Part shown: piece by piece, positions 38,850 through 49,800 of the stretch | Layout: each line of letters opens with the position of its first letter | How positions within the stretch are numbered: position 1 is the stretch's first letter | Assembly: GCA_014338405.1 (NCBI GenBank) | Contig: JTDE01000181.1 | Location: forward strand, 226,172 to 290,171 | Direction of reading: 5' to 3' | DNA: 64,000 nucleotides | DNA from: Paragonimus skrjabini miyazakii | Lineage: Eukaryota; Platyhelminthes; Trematoda; Plagiorchiida; Troglotrematidae | Notes under the pieces: model-generated | What the model saw: only the letters and a program-made list of their open reading frames with translations | What the model was told of the DNA's origin: nothing | Databases searched by the model: none | Position numbers and translations under genes: made by a program

Positions 38850-39430
38850 TCAGGGCACACGGGTGCTGTCACAATCAAGATTCATACATCGGGACGAAGA
38901 AATGTTCTTCATAGTAAGAAAACCTTCAGAAGAATCCAACCATCGACGCCAGGTTCTCTCATAGGTTTTCACGGAACCTAGGACAGTCAGTATGCATAAA
39001 TCATTGGCTGCAACGGAGAGCAGTTCCAGTGGAAGAATTGCATTGTAAGAAGATGGATACATGATACAACGGGAAGAGATGGCCACAGGCGAATGAGAAA
39101 TAGAGTTCACGTCAAGGGGATTGAGGGCCGACTGAACAACGGTACTATGACAGTCGGTCCCGTACTTCGCAAAATTTATCCGTCCAGGCAAATTGCTTTT
39201 GGTGGTGGTCCACTATACTAATGTGCAGTAGCACAGCAGCGATGTTTTCTACTACGATAACGTTGGGTTTGAAGAACGAGCTCGCCGTTGATACTCGTAA
39301 CACCTGGGAGACTGCGTGGTCCAGATTGCGCAGTCTCTTCGTCAAATCCTTGGCCACACGGTTGTGTTGAGCATATCACACATCGTGGGTGATCCAGCAT
39401 GATTGGAGAATATGCGCTAGACGATCTGGC
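38850..39430 (-). pseudogene. Zinc-knuckle and restriction-like endonuclease remnant of the R2-like element
   Basis: Around 39420-39370 the minus strand reads LAHILQSCWITHDV with downstream HNRVAKDL, the pattern of the CCHC knuckle preceding the endonuclease of R2-type elements. It is followed by FFKPNVIVVENIAAVLLHISI, which aligns by eye with the KPD..V and VLDV.I core of the PD-(D/E)xK endonuclease. The usual Asp residues are Asn and His here, so cleavage activity would be lost even if the frame were intact. A frame down to 38850 probably covers the element's C-terminal end. Confidence 0.65.
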
Positions 39431-39739
39431 TGATTACAGTTTCCACGACAGAGAACTGCGTGACCGCTTCGGCCACCTCGAGAATTCCGGCCTTCAATCC
39501 GAAAAAGATTACATCAGAGCTGGACGGCATGAATAAAAATTCTGGGGAAAATGCGGTGTAAATTGAATAGCCAATAATCAGGGAGTGGAGAGCGCGAAAC
39601 TTCCTGAAAACCACCGCCATCTAGCGTATGATAAAGCTTATCCATCCACGCAGCATGGGCTTCCTCCTCGATTATCAGTTCAACACCACGAACGCGTACC
39701 GTGACATTGGCGCCCCTCCTGATAGAGCTAAACGAATCA

Positions 39740-40610
39740 ACTTCAACCACGTTCCTCAGAACTGGGTATTGACTGGAGAGAGCAGTCTATCCGCTTGCGT
39801 GAGATATGAATAGTGGTGAACAAACTCGGAATGCCCAGACCGCACAAGCAAACTGGGGTGTAGATGTAATTGGTTGGTGTGTCTCCGGGAGGGCGGAACC
39901 ACAACCGAACAAACTGGCGAATCGTACAGTCCATAACTTTGAGCATGTTACGGTGGACTCGGTTCAATAATAATGAGTGATTCACCTTCGGGCTGAGATG
40001 CTATCTCAGAATGTAGAGGTATTGATGCGGATTCAGGGGCGCTTTGGTTGTTTGATCTAGCATCGTACGATGCTGCTGTCGGTGAGTGGTGGATGTTTTA
40101 CTTTTCCAGTTGAACGGAATACTCAGACAGGCTATCCTGCCAAAGACGCTTAGTGAGTGGATAATGTCCAGGCCCAAATTAATAGACACGTCAGCTACAG
40201 CTGTTGTGTTGTGCTTATGAATTGATATGGGATCGGAGGATAGACCCTTCGAGCATGACGGAAACGTTCCGATAAGAAACAGCAATGCAGTGTGTTAGAG
40301 GCGAATGCTTACCGAAAGCTTGGGCCGACCTGATGATCGAACCCTGCGAGATAGAATCGAACGCATTCGACACGCCAGTAAAGGCCGCACACAGGCTGAA
40401 ATACGTGATGTGTGAGTTCCGGAGCAGTGCATGGAGTAGTGAAGTTGCCTTGGAGCAACCGTCACAGTGTAGGAATACGAAGTGAAGAGCAAACAGTTGT
40501 AAACACATATCCCGACGATAAATCAAAATCTTCCTAAAGCAACGTACCAAAGTTGGAGAAATGACGACAGGTCTAAATTCGTTGGGAGTGGAACGGTTAT
40601 TCACTTTCGG
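39740..40610 (-). pseudogene. Reverse transcriptase and thumb remnant of the R2-like element
   Basis: The frame descending from 40604 has NEFRPVVISPTLVRCF and GVSNAFDSIS, matching the FRPI...STLVR and motif A (LDVSKAFD) regions of R2-type reverse transcriptases. Within about 100 nt of motif A the sequence passes to a segment with GLDIIHSLSVFG and then KAPLNPHQYLYILR and RQFVRLWFRPPGDTP, which belong to the linker and thumb. The stretch that should hold the F/Y-A-D-D active-site box is absent. The first Asp of motif A is Gly. Stops and frame changes separate the blocks, so no product is expected. Confidence 0.75.
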
Positions 40611-41379
40611 AACAAGCGTTGTGCAGGAGCGTCATAAATGAATTGGACAACCTTCAGTTAGCAGGAAGAGGCAAAACTGAAACATCAGCTTTCACACGCC
40701 TCAAATATCTGGGCAGCAATTTGTTCGAACTAGAGGCGGTATGTTCCATTCCCTTCAGGGTTTGGGAAACTTCCTCCCCAGTGATCAGATCGACCAGGGA
40801 CCAGTCCAGTGGCAGAATCGTACGTGATGGTCGCTCATCAATGTGCGAATGAGCCGATAATAATGCGGACCAGTACTCGTTGGAATTATCTGGGAGACCG
40901 CAGTTTGTCCTGCAGGCAGTTCTTCAATTTCCAAAAGAGACTGCAAAAGCAGCGTCTTTCTTTCACTGGTAGTACAGGGTTTGAATCGCAACACAGTTAA
41001 CCTTTCCCAACTGCTTCCTGTTCGTATAGGTTCTCGCAGCGACACGAGCAGGTGTTCGAACGACCAGTCGCCAGGTGTGTGAAAAAGCTTGTGAGGCCTG
41101 TACCTGTAACAGTGAACCTGCCAGTAATAGTATGACAATGTCTTCATAAGGACCATGAACAGCTGCTAGCAGTTCATCGCTGTGTATGATAGCCTTGCTG
41201 TTGGACTCCAGTTGGGTTGTAGCTGTATGAGCCGAAGGAGCAATCCACTCGGAATGCCCAGCAGCCTGAGATTCAATATTCAAGGTCAAGTTTGCTTGGG
41301 AGACGTTGTTCGGAGTGGCAGTGAGGGTAGGGTTTTTCTACAAATTCATAGTATACAGACGCGTTCTAAAGCTACCCAG

Positions 41380-41765
41380 AGTACAGCTAGATAAATGGGA
41401 CGGGAGCCAGTAATGTAGTTCACGTCGAGTGGAGCAAGACAACACCAGCTCATCTGCAAATCCGACAAGAGAAACCAAGTCTTGCTGAGACCAATTCGAC
41501 CAGGCAGCTTTCATGCACCTGTGCTTCTCGAAGTTGCATTATCCGGGATTCGCATGCTTCCTGTGCTGAATGAGACCAATTTTGGTTAGAAAGATGCCGT
41601 CACATTCCGCGCAGTCAAAGACGGGTAGGCTGAGCACCTACTTCCTATTCTGCGCTATCTCTGCGTCGATGCATAGAAGCATGCGCCGGCAAACCAGAGT
41701 TCGGTTTACATATCTGGCCGCATTCCGAACAGATATACTTCGGTCGCCTATCCTGTTTACCGGTA
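41380..41765 (-). pseudogene. N-terminal DNA-binding region of the R2-like element: two C2H2 fingers and a Myb-like segment
   Basis: Finger 1 (41740-41667) reads YICSECGQICK followed by HASMH. Finger 2 (41620-41552), in a different frame, reads FDCAECDGIF followed by HRKH. A TAG closes the finger 1 frame before finger 2, so at least one frameshift separates them. About 20 codons further on comes a Trp-initiated segment (WSQQDLVSLVGFADEL) that resembles the Myb-like motif following the fingers in R2-type proteins. In the family these domains bind the target site before first-strand cleavage. The FADE string here is in the Myb-like position and is not the RT active-site box. Confidence 0.75.
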
Positions 41766-41806
41766 GACGCGGGTTCGGATTTGCTGGCGGTATTTTCATT
41801 TACTTG

Positions 41807-41836
41807 ATCAAATGTAATCAAATGTAATCAAATGTA
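41807..41836. repeat. Three tandem copies of the decamer atcaaatgta
   Basis: Exact triplicate, directly beyond the 5' end of the R2-like element on the minus strand. It may be a 5' UTR repeat or an insertion-associated duplication. Confidence 0.9.
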
Positions 41837-41839
41837 ATG

Positions 41840-43500
41840 TAAAGTTGCTTAGGGTTTAGCCAATCAAAGTTTTTCACCGAGATTGCTCAGTCGATATCAC
41901 GGGGAGGGGGTTCGGCGCACCGACCGCTATTATTGTCTTTCTTTCTTTCTGCATCTCTGCAGTCCGGATGGCACTTTCTTCTCGCTGCAACGGAGGAAAG
42001 TAAAATAAAACGCTTTTACGACTGAGAGATAGTCCAATTTTGTACGTTACGCAATTTGCTTGACGTATTAGTTCTCGTAAGTCGAATGGCGTTTAAAAAC
42101 TGAGTTCTGATGTATACATGAGTTACTACCAAGAAACATCTCAGCGTTACCGATTCCAGCGACTAATAATGCGTTTTCAGGTTGGACTCGTAGGTATCCG
42201 TTTGCTCCTGCCCAGGGTTGAGTCACCATCTAGTATTGTAAAGGTGAGATATGTTACTTTACTTATATGACCAAAACTTCAAAGGTCCTCAAGTTCAGTT
42301 TAAAACTATCCAAATCCCCGAACCTTTGCCAGCAACTTAGTGATGGTATTAACTTCAACCTAACCGAGAAGTCCTGATTACAAAGTTGTCCACTGGACTG
42401 AACACAGCGAACCCAGTTATCTTTCCTTCGAGATGATCGAGTGGACTGAACCCCATTTACGCAAGTTAGTGATTGAGCGCTTGGATATGATTAATCGACC
42501 ACACCTAGTCTGAAGTTATTGTCGACTTGGTTAGCAAGCTAGTGTAACAGCACAAAACTGGAGTTCGGCGCTTCCTTTCAAAATGGACCAACTGAATGGT
42601 TTATCTGAATACAAAAGAATGACAGTGTTCAATTTGAACTGGTGAATATGGTAAACGTGACATGTGAATGTGATGGTGAGCAGCAAGAAAATAATTTTTC
42701 CGCTAGAATTGGTTGCATCAAAGTGGACTGAACAGCCGTCTTTCCTTACAAGTGATTCACACAAGTACCTAATGAAATCTGGGCTTGGCTTAAGTCAACA
42801 GCTGGTACATTTTCTCAGCTTCCATCCTCTATAAAGTCCTAAATGAAACCTTATTGACACTCTCATTCAGTATGCACTAGATGAGAAGCAAAATTACAAG
42901 AGTGAAAAATGAGCACTTCATTTAAGATGGCCTGATATGTATATTGTAAGATGTCAACAAGGTGACTAGATTAAGCGCAACGTTTACAGCAGATGAAGAT
43001 CAGTCATAGTCTAGCGCTTTTGCTCTCAAAGAAATTACTACCACATTGTGTTGGACAAATAATCCTGCACGGATGAAGATTATCCTGATATTCTAGTGGA
43101 ACCTAGGTCTCCCCACTCTGCATAGTAGAATTAAAATACTGAATTCAGTCGATGGCCGTTCGACGTCACTGCTAGAGGCAAATTTTACTAAATGAACCTT
43201 CAAATGCAGAACACATCCAAGGTTCTAGGATAATAGCCAAATTCTTGTTCGCTCAAACAGTCCATTCATTTCCACCTTGACATATGCTTACTCATTCTTT
43301 CAGTTCATTCTCTCAGTTTGACTTTAGTGAGTGGACCCACATTACGAAGTGAATTGAGACGCTTCACATATTTTCGTTTCTTCTAAGGTCCAGTATGAAC
43401 GGCAACACGGCTTTTTCTGTCATCCAAATCAAGCTGCTATCAGTCAGCCACCAAAAGTGAACTACAGGCCCGGATGGGGATGTAAACGAGCTATCACAAT
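41840..43500. other. No identifiable gene
   Basis: The first ~150 bases are GC-richer with a (cttt)n-like tract near 41937 and may still be 5' sequence of the R2-like element. The remainder is AT-rich. A stretch near 42298-42325 (gttcag...ccaaatccccgaac) faintly resembles the SINE family A tail. Confidence 0.5.
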
Positions 43501-43552
43501 CAAAGAATTGTTAAAAGGGTATATAGATGCGTAGTAAGACAAAACGACCTAA

Positions 43553-43990
43553 TTACTGATGCAAACGGGAAGGTCCCCTTGGGTGCACGTGCTGGTAGTG
43601 GAAACTCGTAGAGTCGTGGACGACTGGCAAAGGAATTCGGTGTAACAATGTATCTGTATGTGTTTCGGCCGCATGTGAAAACACTGCCCACATATGGTCA
43701 TGACACTGAACTACCCCCTCTGTTTTCATGTGAGAATTAGGACAGGTGGCTTTGGGCCGGATAAATTGACCGCAACCGGGAAGTCGTACTAATGTGCTGG
43801 AAATGCTTCCGTGATACTTGCTCAAGACACCAATGCGCATGAGTATCAAGTTAGCCGTGTTCGTCCATGACTCTGCATACATGCATTCATATTTGAGTGA
43901 ATGAAGGGGTGAGGTTTGTGTACTCTGTGTCCAAACCCCAATAAAACCATCAGGACAGTATGACAGAGCTAAAACAATACAAACAGACAT
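43553..43990 (-). CDS. Hypothetical 145-codon minus-strand frame
   Basis: It lies in a locally GC-richer patch. The translation is rich in His, Ser, Thr and Pro with several Cys/His pairs (MKTEGVVQCHDHMWAVFSHA). It matches no family I know. A second frame overlaps its 3' part. It may be remnant repeat sequence rather than a gene. Confidence 0.15.
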   Translation of the reverse strand: MSVCIVLALSYCPDGFIGVWTQSTQTSPLHSLKYECMYAESWTNTANLILMRIGVLSKYHGSISSTLVRLPGCGQFIRPKATCPNSHMKTEGVVQCHDHMWAVFSHAAETHTDTLLHRIPLPVVHDSTSFHYQHVHPRGPSRLHQ

Positions 43991-46689
43991 ATAGGGTTAA
44001 AAGTTCATACATACATTGTGGTTAAAATTTGTAACAAAAGTTTTCCCCAACCTTGTTCAAATATGAGCAGTGCCCCAGTCTACTGTATGGAGAACAAAGA
44101 CTGTTATTTGAGGATACTGAGACGAAAGTGGAACGGAAAATACGGTGTGAGTATATAGCCATGAATTATAACCATATCAAAACTGTATTTCATCTTTTAA
44201 TATACGGATGCAGTAACATGTATCAGCATTGCAATTATTGGGTCACAAGTAACAAACATTGTCCGTTTCATAGCTTTTATTGTAACTAATAAGAATTTCA
44301 ATATAAATATTCCACTCGAACATTTCACGGCTGTCATTTTATCATGTGCATAAAAAAGAAGTAAATTTTTAAGGCTTTGTTTAAAATCAGATAGACTTTA
44401 TGGCAATGGATAGTACGTTAGACCCTAAATTAGCTGTTAACCACTCAACGTTGATTGTTCCGTTTCTGTATAATATTGCCCAGACCGTGTTTTTAAAATT
44501 GCATATGGATAATCGTTACACTTATCACTCTGAGTTTTTTATTTCTTGACTCATCTGAATAATTCCTTGTCTCGTGAAACTGCATCAAACTGCAGTTTAA
44601 CATTTTTAGATATGTTGATCACTGAGCGTGAGGATGGGATGATACAACAATCCGTTCATCGTAAAGCAACATAGGTCAGAGAATAACTTCAGTTCTCCCA
44701 TTTCTTCCTTATAATACACAAGTGTGACTTAAACAGGACACTGTTTCATGGAGCCAGGTGTAGTTACACCCTTGATAGACCGTAAGCAGAACATAAGACG
44801 ACGAGAAAAACTTTACTTGCAAATATGTATTCTGAAAAACTTGTGGAAACTCATAACATGAATAATTTTAATGAACCAGTTGAAATGGCTCAAAAGAGAA
44901 AGCCTATCAGCCTTACAACTCAAATTGGATCACCTGGCGAATGATGTAATAGTCAAACTGAAATCTACCGCTAAGTTCAAATCGCTGAGCGACCAGTTCT
45001 ACATAATCGCGAATACGTCTCGTTTAGCTATTAAGTTCTTAACTTTGTGTGACACTCCATATGGTGTTGTAATGAAGTCTGCATATACAATCACCCAAGC
45101 AGGCAGCGGGACGCTTCAAGATAGCTAAAACAAATGATGAAACAAAAATCTTAAGTCGGTTTTTCGAAGTGTCACACCATCGATTGCTTTACACTTCGTG
45201 ACAATACATCATCATCAATTTGACCCACTTAGCTCATTCGATGCGTTACTATACAGTCAGGAAATGAATTTGTGACCTTTGGCAGAGGTAGACAGTCACC
45301 CGAACTAAGCAGTCAGTTTGCAGGAGGGAAAATGTTTGGGGTAACCCAGTGAGTCTCCACGTTGGTAGCTAGATTATGTTTGCTTACCCGCCTCTTTATC
45401 ACTATTTGTCTGGCACATATAAGTCGCATGTTTTTCACTCCCGAGATGTCAGCATATTACAACAAATATTTTTGACCTATCTGGAGTACAATCGTCAATT
45501 GTATTGGCACTCTGCCTCACTTCTTCGGTGTATACCTGCTAATTGAGGATCAGTGGTGAACTGTGCCGAAGATTCTTGACAGCATCTTACTTAGTTCAGG
45601 GGAAGGGCGTAGACAAGGTAAATACACAACACATGGAGCAGCATCTCGGGTTGCTGTTTATAAAACTTAACAGTTCCAAACGATTTTTCAAAAAAAGAAT
45701 CTCGGGCGATTATAACCAGCCGTAGCTTAAAAGTGAATTAGCGAAACCCATGACAGATAATACTGGGTTCTTTCTTTGTCGTCTCCCTGCTTGTCCTATA
45801 CTCTCAAGGACTGGTTCGCTTGGAATAAATGGTTTCAAATTGTTTCTGGAAGATCGTGTTCTTCATTATTTGTAACCGATTAGCGTATCAATGTGAGTGA
45901 CTGTCATTTCACTGTTATCTGATATTGACGTAAAAAATTGTACTTTGCTTTCCGTACTGTTGCCTACATAAACAAGCCACTCGGAGATTGCAGATGTCAA
46001 CACGGTGCATTTTCGTTCTATCAGATATAACCGTACTTTTTAAAATTGGGATTTTTCACCTAGATGGTTTTTCTGTAGCAAACAGATCATTAATAAGATT
46101 AACTGTAAGGATGATTAATGTATATGCCAAAACAGAGTCGATAATTCAGTTTGTTATTTCATGACTTACGATTGCTTGTTTTGCCTGGAAGTTCGAATAT
46201 GATTGAGTCACATAGCACGTTAGGATCACTTTGAGACTAGGATTTGTGTTACATGTCGATTAGCTTCGTAAGACGGACACCAACTTAAGCAAGGTGACAA
46301 ACAATCTCAGTGGGTCCGAAACCTCGGATAATTAGCGAGTATGTTCAAGCTGACTAAGACTGACCACTACGAAACTGTCTGCATGGTCAAGCCATTAGGC
46401 AGTTACTGATCCCTATGACTTTAGTGGAGGATTAGAGAGAAGGGTGATCGCACTGAGCAAGTTTTCACCTACTCTGCAGGGTTCATGAATTGCGTGGGAA
46501 TTATGTAGTCTATCCATAGTGTCGATAGGTTCCAGCCATAACTGCCTGAGAAATCCTGCGGAGGCAGCCTGCCTCCGGGACGATTTGGTGGATTCCAAAA
46601 GCGGCAATAAGATAAGTGGGAGAATGAGTCCAAAATTAAAATGTTTGAAGCCCTGACCTACCTTTGTAGCTTGGGTTCTAGATCGTTTG
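43991..46689. other. No identifiable gene
   Basis: AT-rich; frames reach only about 85 codons and show no domain features. Confidence 0.6.
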
Positions 46690-46800
46690 CAGCGTCTGGG
46701 CACGCCACTTCTGTCGTTGGTTCAAATCCAACCGAAGTCCAACTTTATCACAAGTGGGTCTATTCCAGTTTAACAAATCTGCCACCCTACTAATAAGTTC
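46690..46800 (+). mobile_element. tRNA-like SINE, family B fragment
   Basis: ggttcaaatccaaccgaagt at about 46713 matches the B-box and tail start of the 5100 copy. The A-box half is not clear. Confidence 0.45.
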
Positions 46801-49800
46801 TACTGATCAATTTGATCTAACTTCAGGCTTCCATCCTAACTTCTATGTCCACCTTACACAAATCCACAAAAAGCCAACTAACTGAAAGTAGCGTCGGTCC
46901 ATCAAATTAATGAGGATCGTACATTTAGTTTATATTGAATGCAACCTCTTTTTTACTTCTAGCGATTGGTTTGATTTTCAAGAAGGGGCACCTGACTGAA
47001 TGCCCGAGATTTGTTTTTTCAGTCTTGCCTACATTTACGTGCGCAGTTTGATGATCAGCTTTTCTCTCTTCTAAAGGTTACTGAAGGAATCTGAAGGTCT
47101 GATGAAGCAAAGAGCCCACATCTCAAGATCACTTTAAATAATCAATTAGCGATCTGCTCGGAAAATCAATCCTTGGTGTGAAATACACGTCGCTGTTTAT
47201 CTCACTTTATTTGTTTTCGTGCACTTGGTGCTCAGCGCATGGAAGCGTTTTAATCGTTACATGGTGTTCTGTAGGTCTGGTTTGTATACTATTCTCCCCC
47301 GTCACAGGACACAAAAAGGGACTGTTCAAAGTAGGTACTGTGATTCACTAGAACATGGCATCCGTACCTGCAGCATGAGCAGAATAGACTGGTGGATCTT
47401 CTTAGCCAAATCCAGATTGGATAGAATTCGTGAATTCAGAACAGTTTTGACGGATATGGACTCTATAAGTCGGTGCCTGCGCAACCTATCGTCTAGTTTA
47501 GCACTTTCGTGTTATGGCTTACTGAAACATTTCGGTCTATTGTTGCTTGGTTAAGCATCTCTTTCGAGGTATTTGTGAGGAATTTTCCTTGGACTTAATT
47601 CTCCCCTGCTGTCTGCGCAACATATATGCGTACATATTTAAAGTATTTAATAAAGTACACATTGGGTAGTGAACGATTTATTGTGTCGTTTCAAATCCAC
47701 ACTAAGATCCGTTATCAAACAAAAATCAAAAGCACGTATATTATATATGAGCTTATCAACATGGCTATTAACAACTTGGGTTGGTTTGGCAACATGTGTT
47801 CGTCTGTCTGATTAACGGATATTTACATCGTTACTAGAACACAGCTAGTAAATACTTGTATATCCGTGATGGTTTGGACATGTGTACCGCCTTGCTTCAA
47901 ATGATATGCATGCAGTTACTGAATGCATCCTGCATCATTAGTAAATTTATCCTCGGGAAACACACCTTTGGTAGAACTGACTAGTCACGAATGTCATCGA
48001 ACAATTGAGCCACTGTGCATTGTAAGGCAGGACCTGTTCACAAATTTGTTGCTTCTATGTGCGTTGATGATATGTTCCTCGAACTCTGACATTCAGAGCT
48101 CGTTTTCGTCGCCGCTCCATAAAAGTGCCTATTTGGACTGATACGTTCTTTGTTACTCATGTATACAGTTACACTTACGTTCCACTTCAACTTAGCAGAG
48201 GTGCGAACTAGTTACAACCTTTTAACAACTGTCTTCAGCCGCATGTCGACAACAAAACCTCTAAAATATTCTAGTCCTTAGACCAGCTCGACTGTGTAGC
48301 AAGCCACAGTTTAATGCGTTCTTATCAAATGAACACTGTTTCACCAAGTTTGGCGTGTTCTTTTCTACAACCTTTAGTTAAACTCGTTTTTTAACTTCGT
48401 CTAAGCTAGTCCAACAATTCTTAAATGCAGGCCCATTATATACTGATAGTTGTTTCTCTTTTTGTTCGTCCTATTTCGATTAGGGGCATCACAGTATTAT
48501 TCTTTTGTAGAATACAATTGTTTAAGTCCAAAGGTATACTTGTTTCTCATCTTAATAAACCAGTTGTTTTCAGAATGGAAATAACTTCAAATAGTTCATT
48601 TTCAAAATTATGTTGCACTCCAGTTACCCTCTTTTTACTGATCTTCATGAATATTTACTCATGCCTACAGCTCGGTTTATTCATATATCTTTACGTATCG
48701 GTATGCATGCCCGTAGTTTTTGTGCTATTCTTCCACAGCCAACAAGGATTTTTGTGAGTCCACTTTCCTGTTGCGAACAAAATGATTCTACATCTAAATC
48801 AGTAGATCCTTAACTTTCTGTTAGATAAGTGACTATGCAAAATGCTGTTTGTTCAATTCCAGAGAAGTAAAAAACTTCTTCTTGATATGGCTCGATAGAA
48901 CGTTTAACTGGAAACCATCTAGCTAAATAGGATTTGAAGCCGTTTGTATTTGGTATCTAAATGGCTACCCATTTAACCCACTTCGAAGTAGTAAAACACA
49001 AACTACAAAGAAATGTTACTGCATTGACCCTAGACAATCTCTTTGTCATTCTGTCAGTATTCTCTGTTTAGTTAGAAGTATTGTTGTTCTTTCATACAGG
49101 GTACGTGTATTCAGGCTATGCGTGTAGTTCTACGTGGTTACATGTCATCCATGACAATATTTTCAGTTATTTGGAGACGAAATTCTACAACTTTAATCCA
49201 CAATGACTTGTTTCGTCATCATTTCGGCTTATTGATTAAATCAGTCATTTCTCGATTTACAGACCGAAGCTCGTATTCATTGGACTACTTTTCCAGTATT
49301 CGGCATTTATGATTGGGTGCTTCCGAATTCTAATATTCAGTACTCGATTAATACTTATTTTTGTCATACTCTTATACTAAGTGGTAACCCGCCTTGACAA
49401 CTGAGTAACGCATCTAATGACAATCTAAAACCGGACTTTTAAAACATGTACATATTAGGTCAAACAAAGTGTTTCGACGACCCATTATTAAATAGAGACA
49501 TACATTTGATCAAGATTCGATAGACTAATGACGAAATGGTTGTTTTATGATTGTGCAATAAGCTTATGTACATCTATATTCATCATTTTTCTGCCAATTG
49601 CTTTAAGACGATTGTTACAGCAGACATGATGATGTGGGCGCTGAACTAGTAAATATCTCTCTAGAATGTCAAAACACACCCTAGAAGACTTTTGCCGTGG
49701 TGTTTGGTGTTGTTTACTGGAAATGAGTTTTAATTTATACCAATGCTTGCTTCAGCAACAAAGTTATTATCACTGTGAGCAAACTGAGAGGGTAACCTAA

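Larger units (their letters stand above)
38840..41800 (-). mobile_element. Decayed R2-like non-LTR retrotransposon (zinc fingers, Myb-like, RT, restriction-like endonuclease)
   Basis: Read on the minus strand, ~3 kb of GC-richer sequence encodes in order: two C2H2 fingers (about 41740-41552), a Myb-like segment (about 41500-41380), reverse transcriptase fingers and motif A (about 40610-40270), thumb (about 40060-39800), a CCHC-type knuckle (about 39420-39370) and a restriction-like endonuclease block (about 39310-39220). This is the domain order of the R2/NeSL restriction-like-endonuclease lineage, which copies itself by target-primed reverse transcription. It is a dead copy: frames shift between finger 1 and finger 2 and repeatedly after that, the RT active-site box is missing, and catalytic residues are altered. 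No 28S rDNA flank is recognisable. Exact ends are uncertain; a 10-bp tandem repeat lies at the 5' side (41807-41836). Confidence 0.8.

Noticed and set aside
47219..47554. 111-codon plus-strand frame
   Set aside because: It has some Arg/Leu-rich segments but no family match that I can defend.
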